Below are positions 1 through 7,785 of a DNA stretch of 49,025 nt, one piece after another (positions within the stretch are counted from its first letter, which is position 1; each line of letters opens with the position of its first letter). The position numbers and the translations under genes were made by a program. This DNA is from JAUWQU01 sp964564285. GTDB taxonomy: Bacteria > Planctomycetota > Phycisphaerae > SM23-33. The stretch covers positions 1 to 49,025 of the forward strand of contig CAZMBZ010000004.1 in assembly GCA_964564285.1 (NCBI GenBank), written 5' to 3'. Below the pieces are notes generated by a model. That model was not told the origin of the DNA. It ran no database searches and saw only the letters and a program-made list of their open reading frames with translations.

Positions 1-304
1 ATTCCACACTACGAAGGGTGGACATCGCCCCGGTGCGCGTCGGCGGAGGCATTTTGTCCAGCAGGGCGTCAAGGCCCTCGGCGATAGCCCGGGCGGGGGC
101 GTCGCCGATGTCGGCCGCCTTTACCGGTCGCCGCTCACCGAGAACGCTGAAAGAATTACCGTCAGTCTCCACGGAGAAATGCAGGTGACGCTCGGCGGCC
201 CGGCCTGCCCAAAGCCTGAGGTCGTCGGCAGAGAAACTCTCGCCCGCGAATCGCCCTTCGAGCAGGCCATCAAGCGAAATGGTGCCCTCGATATTCTCGC
301 TCAT
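1..304 (-). CDS. Unrecognised protein, N-terminal part (runs off left edge)
   Basis: An open frame on the minus strand starts at ATG 302-304 and stays open to the window edge (about 101 codons, start MSENIEGTISLDGLLEGRFA). The start overlaps the TGA of the next gene upstream as ATGA, which argues for translational coupling and a real gene. The visible part is soluble, acidic, with no signal peptide or membrane segment, and contains a tryptophan-rich-looking stretch near residue 35. I do not recognise the family. Its coupling to a GYF_2-like membrane protein suggests the two act together, but no function can be assigned. Confidence 0.55.
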   Translation of the reverse strand, partial: MSENIEGTISLDGLLEGRFAGESFSADDLRLWAGRAAERHLHFSVETDGNSFSVLGERRPVKAADIGDAPARAIAEGLDALLDKMPPPTRTGAMSTLRSVE

Positions 305-972
305 AGGTTCACCGCGTCACGAAAGATGGCCACCTCGCGGACAGATTGCCAGTCGGCCATTCCCTCAGCCCATAGCAGCGAGTCCGGGTTCAGCGACTTC
401 TGGTGAAGCATATCGACAATCTTCACGGCAGAGACCGGCCCGTAGGACTGCCCGGCGTCCGCGAAGTACCAAGAGAGAGCCTGCTGCCCGCCATCGATAT
501 TCTGCTCGAACTGTTCGCCTTGTGAGTCGGGGCCGCTCAACTGCCCGACGCGGACGGCCCTGGGATTCTGCGCATCGCCAGCCAGTCGGCCCAGGGCGTC
601 CTCGGGGCTCTCGCCGGTAAGCTGGGCGGTTTTCGGCTCGGCGCCTAGCATCGGCCCCAGCGACCTCGTGTCGGTGCCCAGCGCCTGGTCGTGGGCGTCC
701 AGGCGGCTTGTCGAATGCTGCCGGAACGCCTCGCCCTTCATCCGTTCCTGCCGCAACTGCTCACGCAGGCGGTGATTGGACTGCTCGACCTGACGGCGGT
801 AGTCGCGCTGAGCGTTGAGGTTGGCCAGGCAGGCGACAATGACAATCCCAATGAGTCCCAGGAAGAACCCACCGAAAAACCACCCCACAACACTCCGTCC
901 TTTACCTGACGCTATGGCGGCCGCAATGCCGCCACAAATCAGACAGATAATGAGATTGATAGCTAATGGCAT
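301..972 (-). CDS. Membrane protein with C-terminal GYF_2-like domain
   Basis: This 223-residue protein has two N-terminal hydrophobic segments (about residues 4-20 and 28-48) separated by a short basic loop. A basic, coiled-coil-like stretch follows (about 50-90), then a low-complexity linker. The C-terminal domain (about 166-215) has the pattern WYFADAGQSYGPVS ... LLWAEGMADW, typical of GYF_2 (DUF4339) domains, which in other proteins are thought to bind proline-rich partners. A clear ribosome site (AAGGAAGGGG) lies just before the ATG. The stop overlaps the start of the partial gene downstream (ATGA). The specific role is unknown; the domain call is fairly secure from the W/GP/W spacing. 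Confidence 0.75.
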   Translation of the reverse strand: MPLAINLIICLICGGIAAAIASGKGRSVVGWFFGGFFLGLIGIVIVACLANLNAQRDYRRQVEQSNHRLREQLRQERMKGEAFRQHSTSRLDAHDQALGTDTRSLGPMLGAEPKTAQLTGESPEDALGRLAGDAQNPRAVRVGQLSGPDSQGEQFEQNIDGGQQALSWYFADAGQSYGPVSAVKIVDMLHQKSLNPDSLLWAEGMADWQSVREVAIFRDAVNL

Positions 973-1077
973 TTTCCCCTTCCTTCCTTATAGCCCTTGA
1001 TCACCCTTTCAGCACCTGAATTGGCGGGCACCGTCCCCTACTACCCCGAGTTCGGCACCCGCACCACATGAGGAATA

Positions 1078-1902
1078 CTATATTATCTGGAATAATTCAA
1101 CAACCGCCAAATTGTGCAAAAAATGAATCAGCATCGACGGATACAGGCTGCCTGTCTTCCACTTCACGATCCCCAGCAGCATGCCGACGGCGAAGAGGTA
1201 CGGCGCACTCACTATCGAGAAGTGCATCACGGTAAACAAAGCCGACGCCAGCAGCACCGCCCGCATAGGCTTTATCGCGATCTGGAGCCAGTGCTGGAGC
1301 AGTCCGCGGAAGGCGATTTCCTCGACCACGGCCGGCATAAGGCAGATCAGGAATACCGCGCCGCCCCGGCCCAGGCTTTCACGCATCTCGGCAATCGCAT
1401 CCAGGCCCGTCACGCCCAGGCCGCGCAGGAACACCTCGTGATATCCGTAGTTGACAGCCAGCAGCGGAGCCAGCGCGGCCAGCCCCAGCCATGCAGCCGG
1501 GTGCAGAAAGCCCAGCCGTTTGAACTGCACCACCAGCGACGCCCAGTGAATCGCGGCGAACACACAGGTCGTCACGAACAGCGCCACCGAGGAGAAGATC
1601 ATCCCCCAGGCGTACTGCTCCGGCCCGAAGGCGAAGTAGCATATGATACTCGCCGCCAGGACCACGCCAAGGTACGTCCAGAACAGCGGCCAAGCGTGCG
1701 GGGCACGGCGGCGGACGAGTTCATCCTCGGTAGGCGGGGCCACGTAGACGACCGGCAGGACCGACTCGACCGTCTGGTACGGCGTCGCGCAGTTCAGGCA
1801 GAAATAATAGCCCGGCGTAAGCGGCGCGCCGCAATAACTGCACGTCCCCGCATCGCGCGCGGGCTGAACTATCGCCCCGGATGACCTCGCCAACTCGTCC
1901 AC
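1078..1902 (-). CDS. CPBP-family intramembrane metalloprotease with N-terminal zinc ribbon
   Basis: The 274-residue protein starts with a small zinc-ribbon-like module (CSYCGAP ... CLNCATPY, about residues 21-42). About six hydrophobic segments follow. The CPBP (Abi/Rce1-like) motifs are present: EEIAFRG near residue 195, a conserved His in HFSIVSAPYL near 228, and the HFLHNLAVV motif near the C-terminus. In this family these residues coordinate the catalytic zinc of an intramembrane protease; bacterial substrates are mostly unknown. The gene starts 18 bp after the stop of the Gfo/Idh/MocA gene, so the two are probably co-transcribed. The zinc-ribbon fusion is a recurring bacterial arrangement, possibly for partner recognition (inference). 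Confidence 0.85.
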   Translation of the reverse strand: MDELARSSGAIVQPARDAGTCSYCGAPLTPGYYFCLNCATPYQTVESVLPVVYVAPPTEDELVRRRAPHAWPLFWTYLGVVLAASIICYFAFGPEQYAWGMIFSSVALFVTTCVFAAIHWASLVVQFKRLGFLHPAAWLGLAALAPLLAVNYGYHEVFLRGLGVTGLDAIAEMRESLGRGGAVFLICLMPAVVEEIAFRGLLQHWLQIAIKPMRAVLLASALFTVMHFSIVSAPYLFAVGMLLGIVKWKTGSLYPSMLIHFLHNLAVVELFQII

Positions 1903-1920
1903 ATTTTTACCCCGAAGGAT

Positions 1921-2967
1921 TTAGACCTTCGCCGGACGGACAAACTTTTTCGTCTTGGCCGAATCCACGCAAGCAAGAATGACTGCAACGCTCTGGCCAC
2001 CATCGACGCCCGTAACGGGAACCTTCCTGCCGGCAAGTACGGACTCGACAAAGGAGTCGATGACGCCACTGGCGCTCTGCCCGCCGGCATCGTTGGTCTG
2101 AATCTGCCCGGCCTGGATAAACATATTCTCGCCATCGGATTTCTGCACGGTCACCGAGTAGGTCGGATCCTCGTACATCTTGATGACGCCCTTCTCGCAG
2201 CAGATGGTCGTACCGTTGGCCTCGCCTGCCTTGAGAACCCAGCCGGCGAACATCTGCCCGAGAATGCCGCTCTTGAATTGAAAGATGCCGTACGCCGTGT
2301 CATCAACGGTGCAGTTCTTTTTTTCCAGCGTGCCGGTCATCGCCCCGGCCAGGACGACCTCATCCTCCAGGAACCAGCGGATAAGGTCGATCTTGTGTAC
2401 GCCCAGATCGCCCAGCGAGCCGATGACGGCCTGCCTCTTCTTGAAGAAGAAACAGTCCAGCCCGTCCATGGACCAGTCCTCCGGACCGGGATGGGCGAAG
2501 CTCGTCGAGAACGAGATCGCCTTGCCGAGTTCGCCGGATTGATATATCTGCTTACCCCGCACGTGGGCGGCTGCGAAACGCTGATTGTGCCCGACCATGA
2601 TCTGCCTGCGAACCTTGCTGGCAACGGCATTCATCGCCCGCATGTCCTTGACCGTCGTGGCCATGGGCTTCTCGCACAGTACGTGGCACTTGGCCTTGAG
2701 CGCGTCGATTGTCATGGCGGCGTGCAGGTAGTTCGGCGTGCAAACGCTCACGGCGTCGAGCTCGAGGCTGAGCATGTCCTTGTAGTTTTTGAATACCTGG
2801 GCGGCGCCGAAATCCTCAGCCGCCTGCTTGGCTCGCGGGTACTTGATGTCCGTCACAGCCACCAGTTCGACATCCGCGCGAGCGGCGTATTCCGGCAGAT
2901 GCCTGCGCTGACTGATTGCTCCGCAGCCAATGACGCCCACTCTCAGTTTCTTCTTAGCCATGCTCAT
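1921..2967 (-). CDS. Gfo/Idh/MocA family NAD(P)-dependent oxidoreductase
   Basis: This 348-residue protein has the N-terminal Rossmann motif VGVIGCGAISQRRH and the family-typical CEKPMA motif near residue 98. The C-terminal alpha/beta domain (about 125-330) forms the substrate site. Members oxidise or reduce sugars, inositols and related polyols; the substrate cannot be read from sequence. Two starts are possible, ATG at 2967 or ATG at 2961; an AAAGG sits 4 nt before the first and 10 nt before the second. The gene is followed closely by the CPBP gene. A heparinase-like gene nearby suggests a carbohydrate role, which is inference. Confidence 0.88.
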   Translation of the reverse strand: MSMAKKKLRVGVIGCGAISQRRHLPEYAARADVELVAVTDIKYPRAKQAAEDFGAAQVFKNYKDMLSLELDAVSVCTPNYLHAAMTIDALKAKCHVLCEKPMATTVKDMRAMNAVASKVRRQIMVGHNQRFAAAHVRGKQIYQSGELGKAISFSTSFAHPGPEDWSMDGLDCFFFKKRQAVIGSLGDLGVHKIDLIRWFLEDEVVLAGAMTGTLEKKNCTVDDTAYGIFQFKSGILGQMFAGWVLKAGEANGTTICCEKGVIKMYEDPTYSVTVQKSDGENMFIQAGQIQTNDAGGQSASGVIDSFVESVLAGRKVPVTGVDGGQSVAVILACVDSAKTKKFVRPAKV

Positions 2968-3197
2968 CTGACCTTTCCCGAGTTGCCTCGCAATTTGACA
3001 ATGTCACCGGACTCGCCGACGGCTCTTTCCGTCGCCCGTCCCGCAAACAACCGGCATATTTTGACGCCGACATTCCACGAACACATAAAACCAATACCCG
3101 TACATTCGTCGAAACGCCAGCCTTGGCTTGAACTATTGCTCGATTTGTGTTCGCCCGGCCAGGCGCCAAACCGCGTCTCGACGCGGAGATGAGCCCC

Positions 3198-3833
3198 CTA
3201 CTCCCGCAATTCGACGTTCCAGTAGGCCGCGTCCAGGAACTGCTTCCAGGATGCGTATTTCTCGTGGCCAAGACGCATAGCGATCATGGGCGAGCGCTTT
3301 GGCTTGACCGGCTGACGGATGAGCTTTATGTGCGCCTGCTCGGGCGTGCGCCCACCCTTACGAACGTTGCACGTGATGCAGCAGCACACAATGTTCGCCC
3401 AAGAACTTACCCCGCCCTGGCTACGAGGCACGACGTGGTCGAGACTGAGCTCGCTGGTGGAAAACTTCTTGCCGCAATACTGGCAGCGGCTGGAGTCGCG
3501 AGCGTAGATGTTCCGCCGAGTAAACTTGACTTGCGTCCGAGGCAGGCGATCGTAAAACAGCAGGCGGATAATCCGTGGCACGGCCAGTTCGAAACGGACG
3601 CACTTTACCCACTCGTGACTGTCGTGCTCGTAGCGGGCGCGAAGTTGGCTAAGCTCGCACCATGACTCGAAATCGTAGGTCTGATACTGCTCATCCTCGA
3701 CCGAGATTATCTCGGCGATCTCCTTGAACAGGAGACAGAACGCCCGTCTGGCCGATACGACCCGCACGGCCGCGTAGTGCTGGTTCAGCACCAGCACGCT
3801 GCTCTCAAGGGCACTTCGCTCAGCGCCGAACAT
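3198..3833 (-). CDS. HNH endonuclease family protein
   Basis: I place the start at ATG 3831-3833 because a perfect AAGGAGGT lies 9 nt upstream; longer in-frame readings extend through the promoter. The 211-residue product has an N-terminal region (LVLNQHYAAVRVVSARRA) typical of the stand-alone HNH proteins widespread in bacteria. The C-terminal HNH domain shows CQYCGKKF, then LSLDHVVPRSQGG and NIVCCCITCNVRKGGRTP. These are the zinc-binding cysteine pairs and the catalytic His of the fold. It is probably a DNA nuclease of unknown purpose, since this subfamily is usually chromosomal and not linked to restriction or introns. It has its own promoter and a 22-bp palindrome in its leader. Confidence 0.9.
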   Translation of the reverse strand: MFGAERSALESSVLVLNQHYAAVRVVSARRAFCLLFKEIAEIISVEDEQYQTYDFESWCELSQLRARYEHDSHEWVKCVRFELAVPRIIRLLFYDRLPRTQVKFTRRNIYARDSSRCQYCGKKFSTSELSLDHVVPRSQGGVSSWANIVCCCITCNVRKGGRTPEQAHIKLIRQPVKPKRSPMIAMRLGHEKYASWKQFLDAAYWNVELRE

Positions 3834-3856
3834 ACAGCGGGCACCTCCTTCAGCTT

Positions 3857-3878
3857 GTCCGACCAATATTGTTCGGAC
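3857..3878. promoter_or_regulatory. 22-bp palindrome in the HNH gene leader, possible operator
   Basis: The sequence has arms GTCCGA and TCGGAC around the self-complementary core CAATATTG, with one mismatched pair. It lies between the proposed HNH promoter and its ribosome site. It could be a dimeric repressor operator, or an RNA hairpin when transcribed. The long symmetric core favours a DNA operator (inference). The regulator is not identified. Confidence 0.5.
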
Positions 3879-3904
3879 GTGCGTAATGGGGCACATCAAC
3901 TGCC

Positions 3905-3932
3905 AGTATAACGCATCCCCGCATGGGTGCAA
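3905..3932 (-). promoter_or_regulatory. Sigma-70-like promoter for the HNH gene
   Basis: On the minus strand TTGCAC and TATACT are separated by 16 bp. The -10 matches five of six consensus bases and the -35 only the TTG. Transcription would begin near 3898, giving a leader of about 65 nt that contains the palindrome and the AAGGAGGT site. Confidence 0.45.
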
Positions 3933-4022
3933 GGAGTCCAGTGCAATCTTAAAGCGTGCCTGAAAACGCCAGCATGCGCTGCCTGCCCGCGCCACGGCCC
4001 GGGCCGACCTTCATACACGTTC

Positions 4023-5861
4023 TCAGACTTGAACCGACGCCAGCTTCAAATCCTGCCTGCCGAGGTCGAAGGATACCTCCATCGAACCGGCCCGGATCAT
4101 CGCGCCGCCGCGGTCGTCCTCGATCACCTCCAGCGGCCCGGCGATCTTGCGACGGGAAAAAACGCTGGCGGTCAGAGCCCTGCCCAAAACGCCGGCCGAC
4201 GTCTGAAGGACGTTGTCCCGCCTGCGCCGCTCGAGCGGGTAAGACTTTACGAACGCCTGGGTCTTCACCGTCGACGCCAGGGCGAAGTGCAGCCCGGCCC
4301 GCGAGCCGATTATCGTGCCAGCCTTGGTCTCACGATCCAACTGGATCTGCCCCCGAGTGTGCCAGAACATCTCGACCTTCTCCGGCACGCCGTTAATCAG
4401 GTCGTCCAGCACCACCAACGTAACGCCTGTCTCGCTCTCGGGCTCGACGAGCATTACCACGTGCCGAACGAACCGCACGTTCTCGCCGCAGGCCGCCCCC
4501 GCGTCCATGGCGACGTAGCGCAATCCAGGTGCCTTGCGGGATTCGATGATCCGGCCCTGGGCGTCGATGCAATGGTCGCGTTCAGCCACAATAACCGTAT
4601 TGTGGGCGCGGGCCTGGACCTCGTAGAACTCCTCCCGAGTGTCCGAGAGGTACGCCGTGCTGTAGGGCGCGCTACCTTGGTCGGTCAGCAACATCTCGCC
4701 GTCCAACTGGAGTTGGATGGAGTTCATGTCACGCTGGGAATGGTTGGCCGATAGGTCGCCCGCCCTTGCCGCTACGTAGAAGGACGGCTTGGGCCAGCGG
4801 TCCGCCATGGCGACCCAGCCGATCTGGTCGAATACCTTGACGGGCTTGAGGTTCGGCTTTTTCGGAGTCCTGGCGGTCGGCGGGCGGAAGAGCATCGCCA
4901 GCCCCGCCATCGACCAACCCGTGTTGCTCGCGTCGCGGCGGAAAGCGTACGTATCGAGCCACCACGTTACCTCGCGGCGTTTGAAGTGCCGCGCAAGCAG
5001 GTAGAAAGTTCCAGCCAGCGGAACGAATGTGTTATCGCCGAATGAGGCTGCCTGACCGTTGGGCGTGAAGTACGCCGGAAACAAACCCGTTGCATCCATG
5101 CCTCGCTGGTGAAGGAGCGTCTGGTCGTCATCAAGCCGACTGGCTGATTCCGCCAGAAGCAGAACGTACCGCATTGCGTAGCCCCAGTAACCGAGGCCTT
5201 CGTCCCAGCCGCCTTCCCGGCCGAGAGCGCCGAAGAAATGCTTGAGGTTCTTGCGAGCTTCCGAGTAGGCCTTGCGGGCATCGGCGCTTTCATCCGACAA
5301 CGCCAAGGCAGCCAAGCCCACGCCGGAATTGACCACGGCATTCCAGGAGTGGTAGCAGCTTGTCCAAAACGCCCCTTCCTTGCAGCCGGTCAGGTACGGA
5401 GTGATGGCCTTGGTCAAAATGGCGTCGATGAAGTCTTGCCGAGTTTTCTCGGGCAGGTCTTCCCACAGCCAGTCCAAGCCTACCGCCACCGCAACGGCAG
5501 CCTCGGCAGTACACAGGTCCGCGGCGATATGGTTGTGGCATGGATCTACCCAAGAAGTCCAGCCGACGAGGTTGCGAAGCTCCTCGATCGCCCGGTCGCG
5601 ATATGCCGGGTTGGGGTCGATGTGATGGCTGATGAGCAGGTCCATCACACGGCCCTGAACGCCACGGGCCGACATCACCGCCGATGCCCAGTTGCCCTGG
5701 AGCCACAGCGCCTGCCACTGGGTCTCGGTCAGCGGGGCAGACTCGAGTATCAACGCGCAGCGCCGCCGCATCGCGTCGAAGATGCCCTCGAACGCTCCAC
5801 GACCGGCCAGGTGCCGCAGCGCCGCCAACTCATCCCGACTCGCCAGTATTCCGCGTCTCAT
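4023..5861 (-). CDS. Heparinase II/III-like protein
   Basis: The start chosen is ATG 5859-5861 (MRRGILASRDEL), preceded by CAGGGA about 7 nt upstream; this gives 612 residues. A longer in-frame start at 5990 would add 43 basic residues and run into the divergent promoter region. The N-terminal half is alpha-helical toroid-like (many W and DA/EA helices around 60-280). The C-terminal part has the heparinase II/III beta-sandwich signature, with SANHSQRDMNSIQLQLDGE near 385 and later RAHNTVIVAERDH. Relatives are lyases for uronic-acid polysaccharides or oligosaccharides. No obvious signal peptide is seen, suggesting a cytoplasmic enzyme for oligosaccharides, unless the start is wrong. It is divergent from the ECF sigma gene. 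Confidence 0.82.
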   Translation of the reverse strand: MRRGILASRDELAALRHLAGRGAFEGIFDAMRRRCALILESAPLTETQWQALWLQGNWASAVMSARGVQGRVMDLLISHHIDPNPAYRDRAIEELRNLVGWTSWVDPCHNHIAADLCTAEAAVAVAVGLDWLWEDLPEKTRQDFIDAILTKAITPYLTGCKEGAFWTSCYHSWNAVVNSGVGLAALALSDESADARKAYSEARKNLKHFFGALGREGGWDEGLGYWGYAMRYVLLLAESASRLDDDQTLLHQRGMDATGLFPAYFTPNGQAASFGDNTFVPLAGTFYLLARHFKRREVTWWLDTYAFRRDASNTGWSMAGLAMLFRPPTARTPKKPNLKPVKVFDQIGWVAMADRWPKPSFYVAARAGDLSANHSQRDMNSIQLQLDGEMLLTDQGSAPYSTAYLSDTREEFYEVQARAHNTVIVAERDHCIDAQGRIIESRKAPGLRYVAMDAGAACGENVRFVRHVVMLVEPESETGVTLVVLDDLINGVPEKVEMFWHTRGQIQLDRETKAGTIIGSRAGLHFALASTVKTQAFVKSYPLERRRRDNVLQTSAGVLGRALTASVFSRRKIAGPLEVIEDDRGGAMIRAGSMEVSFDLGRQDLKLASVQV

Positions 5862-5971
5862 ACTTTTATCCCTGTCCTGCCGCACCGAACGCACTGCCCA
5901 AAAGAATAAACCCCTCCCCCGCAAAACGCAAGCCGGCTTCGGTCGCTCGCAACCGGCCGGGACAGAAACAA

Positions 5972-6001
5972 TTGGAACTCGCGGTCGCATCCGACTATCA
6001 T
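5972..6001 (+). promoter_or_regulatory. Candidate promoter of the ECF sigma gene (GGAAC-type -35)
   Basis: TTGGAACT is followed by TATCAT at 5996-6001. Read as sigma-70, TTGGAA and TATCAT are 18 bp apart. Read as an ECF promoter, GGAACT (5974-5979) is the hallmark -35 of sigma-E-like factors, 16 bp before the -10 region. ECF genes often control themselves, so the GGAAC element is suggestive. The leader would be about 27 nt. Confidence 0.4.
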
Positions 6002-6034
6002 CCCGGCTTCACAAGCTTGAGCCTTCACAAGGAA

Positions 6035-6679
6035 ATGCCTTTGCCAGCCGATCCGTCGAAACCAAAGTCCGGCGTGAGCGACACCGAGTTGCTCCAGCTG
6101 CATTTGGGCGGCGACCCCGAGGCATTCGAGTCCCTTGTCGGGCGATATCGGCGGGAGTTGTTCAACTTCCTCGCTCGATTTACCGGCAACGCCGCCATGG
6201 CAGAGGATGTCTTTCAGGATACGTTCCTCCAAGTTCACCTCTCAGCCGGAACGTTCGACCTGTCGCGCAGGCTCAAACCGTGGCTCTTCACCATCGCCGC
6301 CAACAAGGCCCGCGACGCCTTGCGAAAGAGCTATCGACGCCAGGCGGCCCCCCTCGACGCCAAGATAGCCGGAAGCAACAGCCAGGAGAGCACCTACGCC
6401 GACCTCATGCCGTCAGATATTCCGCCACCGGAAGAATCTTTACTGAACCTTGAAACCCGCCAGGCCGTAACAAGGATCATAGACGCCATGCCGGAGAACC
6501 TCCGGACAGTTCTGCTTATGAGCTATTTCAACGAATTTCCGTACAAGGAAATCGCCGAAGTATTGGAAGTGCCACTTGGCACCGTAAAAAGCCGGCTCCA
6601 CGCGGCCGTGCAGCATTTTGCTAGACAGTGGAAAGCCTATGCAGCGAGATCGGGCCATGAGGGACAACAAAACGAATAA
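6035..6679 (+). CDS. ECF-subfamily RNA polymerase sigma-70 factor
   Basis: This 214-residue protein begins MPLPADPSKPKSGVSD. Region 2 (about residues 35-100) contains FQDTFLQVHL and RLKPWLFTIAANKARDALRK, the classical -10 recognition segment. A linker of about 45 residues follows. Region 4 (about 145-200) contains MPENLRTVLLMSYF and YKEIAEVLEVPLGTVKSRLH, the -35 helix-turn-helix. The start is uncertain: AAGGAA lies too close to this ATG, and an in-frame TTG at 6017 is an alternative. The next gene overlaps its 3' end by about 40 nt and encodes the likely membrane anti-sigma protein, a standard sigma/anti-sigma pair. Confidence 0.9.
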   Translation: MPLPADPSKPKSGVSDTELLQLHLGGDPEAFESLVGRYRRELFNFLARFTGNAAMAEDVFQDTFLQVHLSAGTFDLSRRLKPWLFTIAANKARDALRKSYRRQAAPLDAKIAGSNSQESTYADLMPSDIPPPEESLLNLETRQAVTRIIDAMPENLRTVLLMSYFNEFPYKEIAEVLEVPLGTVKSRLHAAVQHFARQWKAYAARSGHEGQQNE

Positions 6680-7706
6680 CCAGCAATTGTTGACCGATTA
6701 CCTTCTCGGGCGACTCGATCCGCAGGCCGAGCAGCAACTCCGCCTGCGCATCGAGGCCGAGCCGGAGTTCAAGCGTGCCTGCGACGATATCCGCAACACG
6801 TTTTCCGCGTTGGATTTGGCGATACAGGCCAAGCCTCCCGCCAACCTCATCGCACAGACAATGGCCCGGATTCGCTCGGCCAAGCAGACCGACGCCCTGT
6901 TGGCACGCGAGCAACTCACCCACCGCGACGTTATCCGTCCCACATTCTCCATCCGCGAAATCGCCGCCGTCGCCGCCATCGTCCTGATGATCGGAGCGAT
7001 ATTCGGCGTTTCATTCCGCGAGGCCGACCGAAGGCGACAGCGAATCGCCTGCGCCCAGAACGTCAGCAAAATCGGCGCAGCCATCATGAGCTACGCCAAC
7101 CGAAACGAAGGGCACCTGCCATCCGCGGCAGGCGCCAATGACCGCTGGCTGCCGACATCCAACCAGCCCGCCGCCAGCAACTCCAAGGCGCTGTTCCGCC
7201 TGATCGCCGACGGATACCTCCAGCCACCGACGTTCCAGTGCCCCGCCGTCGGAGGCGACTCCTTCGCCGTCCGCGCGGGTATGACGGACTTCCCAGCCGG
7301 GAAATTCGTCGGCTATTCCTACCAGCATTCGATCGGTCCCAGGGGCCTTTCCGTTGAGGACAAGCGCATCGAACGCGTTCGCGAACACATGGCGATCCTA
7401 GCCGACAGCTCACCCGTCTTCAGCGGCGGGCGTGTTAGCGCCGCTGGCCTCGCCCGCCAAGCCAGCGACAACCACGACCAGACCGGCCAGAACGTTTTGT
7501 ATCTGGACATGCACGCCGAATTCAAGGTCCAGCCAGCCGTCGGTGTCGACGGTGACAACATCTTCCTCGCAAACGGCGTGACCGACTACAAAGGCAACGA
7601 AAAGCCCACCGGCCCTACCGACTCGTTCCTCCTGCCCGCTTGGTCCCCCGAAACCGAAGCAGTTCAGCCACAACAAAGAAACGCCCCCGCGCCAGGCCAG
7701 CACTGA
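6639..7706 (+). CDS. Anti-sigma-like membrane protein with pseudopilin-like C-terminal domain
   Basis: I chose ATG 6639 because GGAAAG lies 3 nt upstream; ATG 6657 and TTG 6618 are alternatives. The product is about 355 residues. The N-terminal part (about 1-95) resembles cytoplasmic anti-sigma domains (NNQQLLTDYLLGRLDPQ, then helices). A single membrane segment follows (EIAAVAAIVLMIGAIFGVSF). Directly after it comes RRRQRIACAQNVSKIGAAIMSYA, the same helix pattern found in prepilin-like H-X-DG proteins. The remainder (about 150-330) has pseudopilin-like features including LYLDMHAEF in place of the usual DGSV strand. It lacks a prepilin cleavage site. Overlap with the ECF gene supports the anti-sigma role; the extracytoplasmic pseudopilin-like sensor is inference. 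Confidence 0.72.
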   Translation: MQRDRAMRDNKTNNQQLLTDYLLGRLDPQAEQQLRLRIEAEPEFKRACDDIRNTFSALDLAIQAKPPANLIAQTMARIRSAKQTDALLAREQLTHRDVIRPTFSIREIAAVAAIVLMIGAIFGVSFREADRRRQRIACAQNVSKIGAAIMSYANRNEGHLPSAAGANDRWLPTSNQPAASNSKALFRLIADGYLQPPTFQCPAVGGDSFAVRAGMTDFPAGKFVGYSYQHSIGPRGLSVEDKRIERVREHMAILADSSPVFSGGRVSAAGLARQASDNHDQTGQNVLYLDMHAEFKVQPAVGVDGDNIFLANGVTDYKGNEKPTGPTDSFLLPAWSPETEAVQPQQRNAPAPGQH

Positions 7707-7749
7707 ACAACAACCCAGCCCATAAATGACTCGTCGAACGCCGCGGGTT

Positions 7750-7779
7750 TTGACAGACTGGGCGGGTTTGTCGTACAAT
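7750..7779 (+). promoter_or_regulatory. Strong sigma-70-type promoter directly abutting a start codon
   Basis: TTGACA (7750-7755, perfect) and TACAAT (7774-7779, five of six) are spaced by 18 bp. The -10 ends six bases before the ATG at 7786, so initiation about seven bases downstream would fall on the start codon itself, giving a leaderless mRNA. No ribosome site precedes the ATG, which agrees. Confidence 0.65.
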
Positions 7780-7785
7780 CGGGGC

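Noticed and set aside
1114..1884. Long plus-strand open frame opposite the CPBP gene
   Set aside because: It is the complement shadow of a real gene, with Arg/His/Gln-rich composition and no recognisable motif. Similar shadows opposite many other genes were dropped for the same reason.
3834..3995. 54-residue N-terminal extension of the HNH protein
   Set aside because: The extension covers the promoter and palindrome, while AAGGAGGT points to ATG 3833.
5862..5990. 43-residue N-terminal extension of the heparinase-like protein
   Set aside because: It is Arg/Pro-rich, lacks a ribosome site, and overlaps the divergent promoter region; the start at 5861 has a better site.
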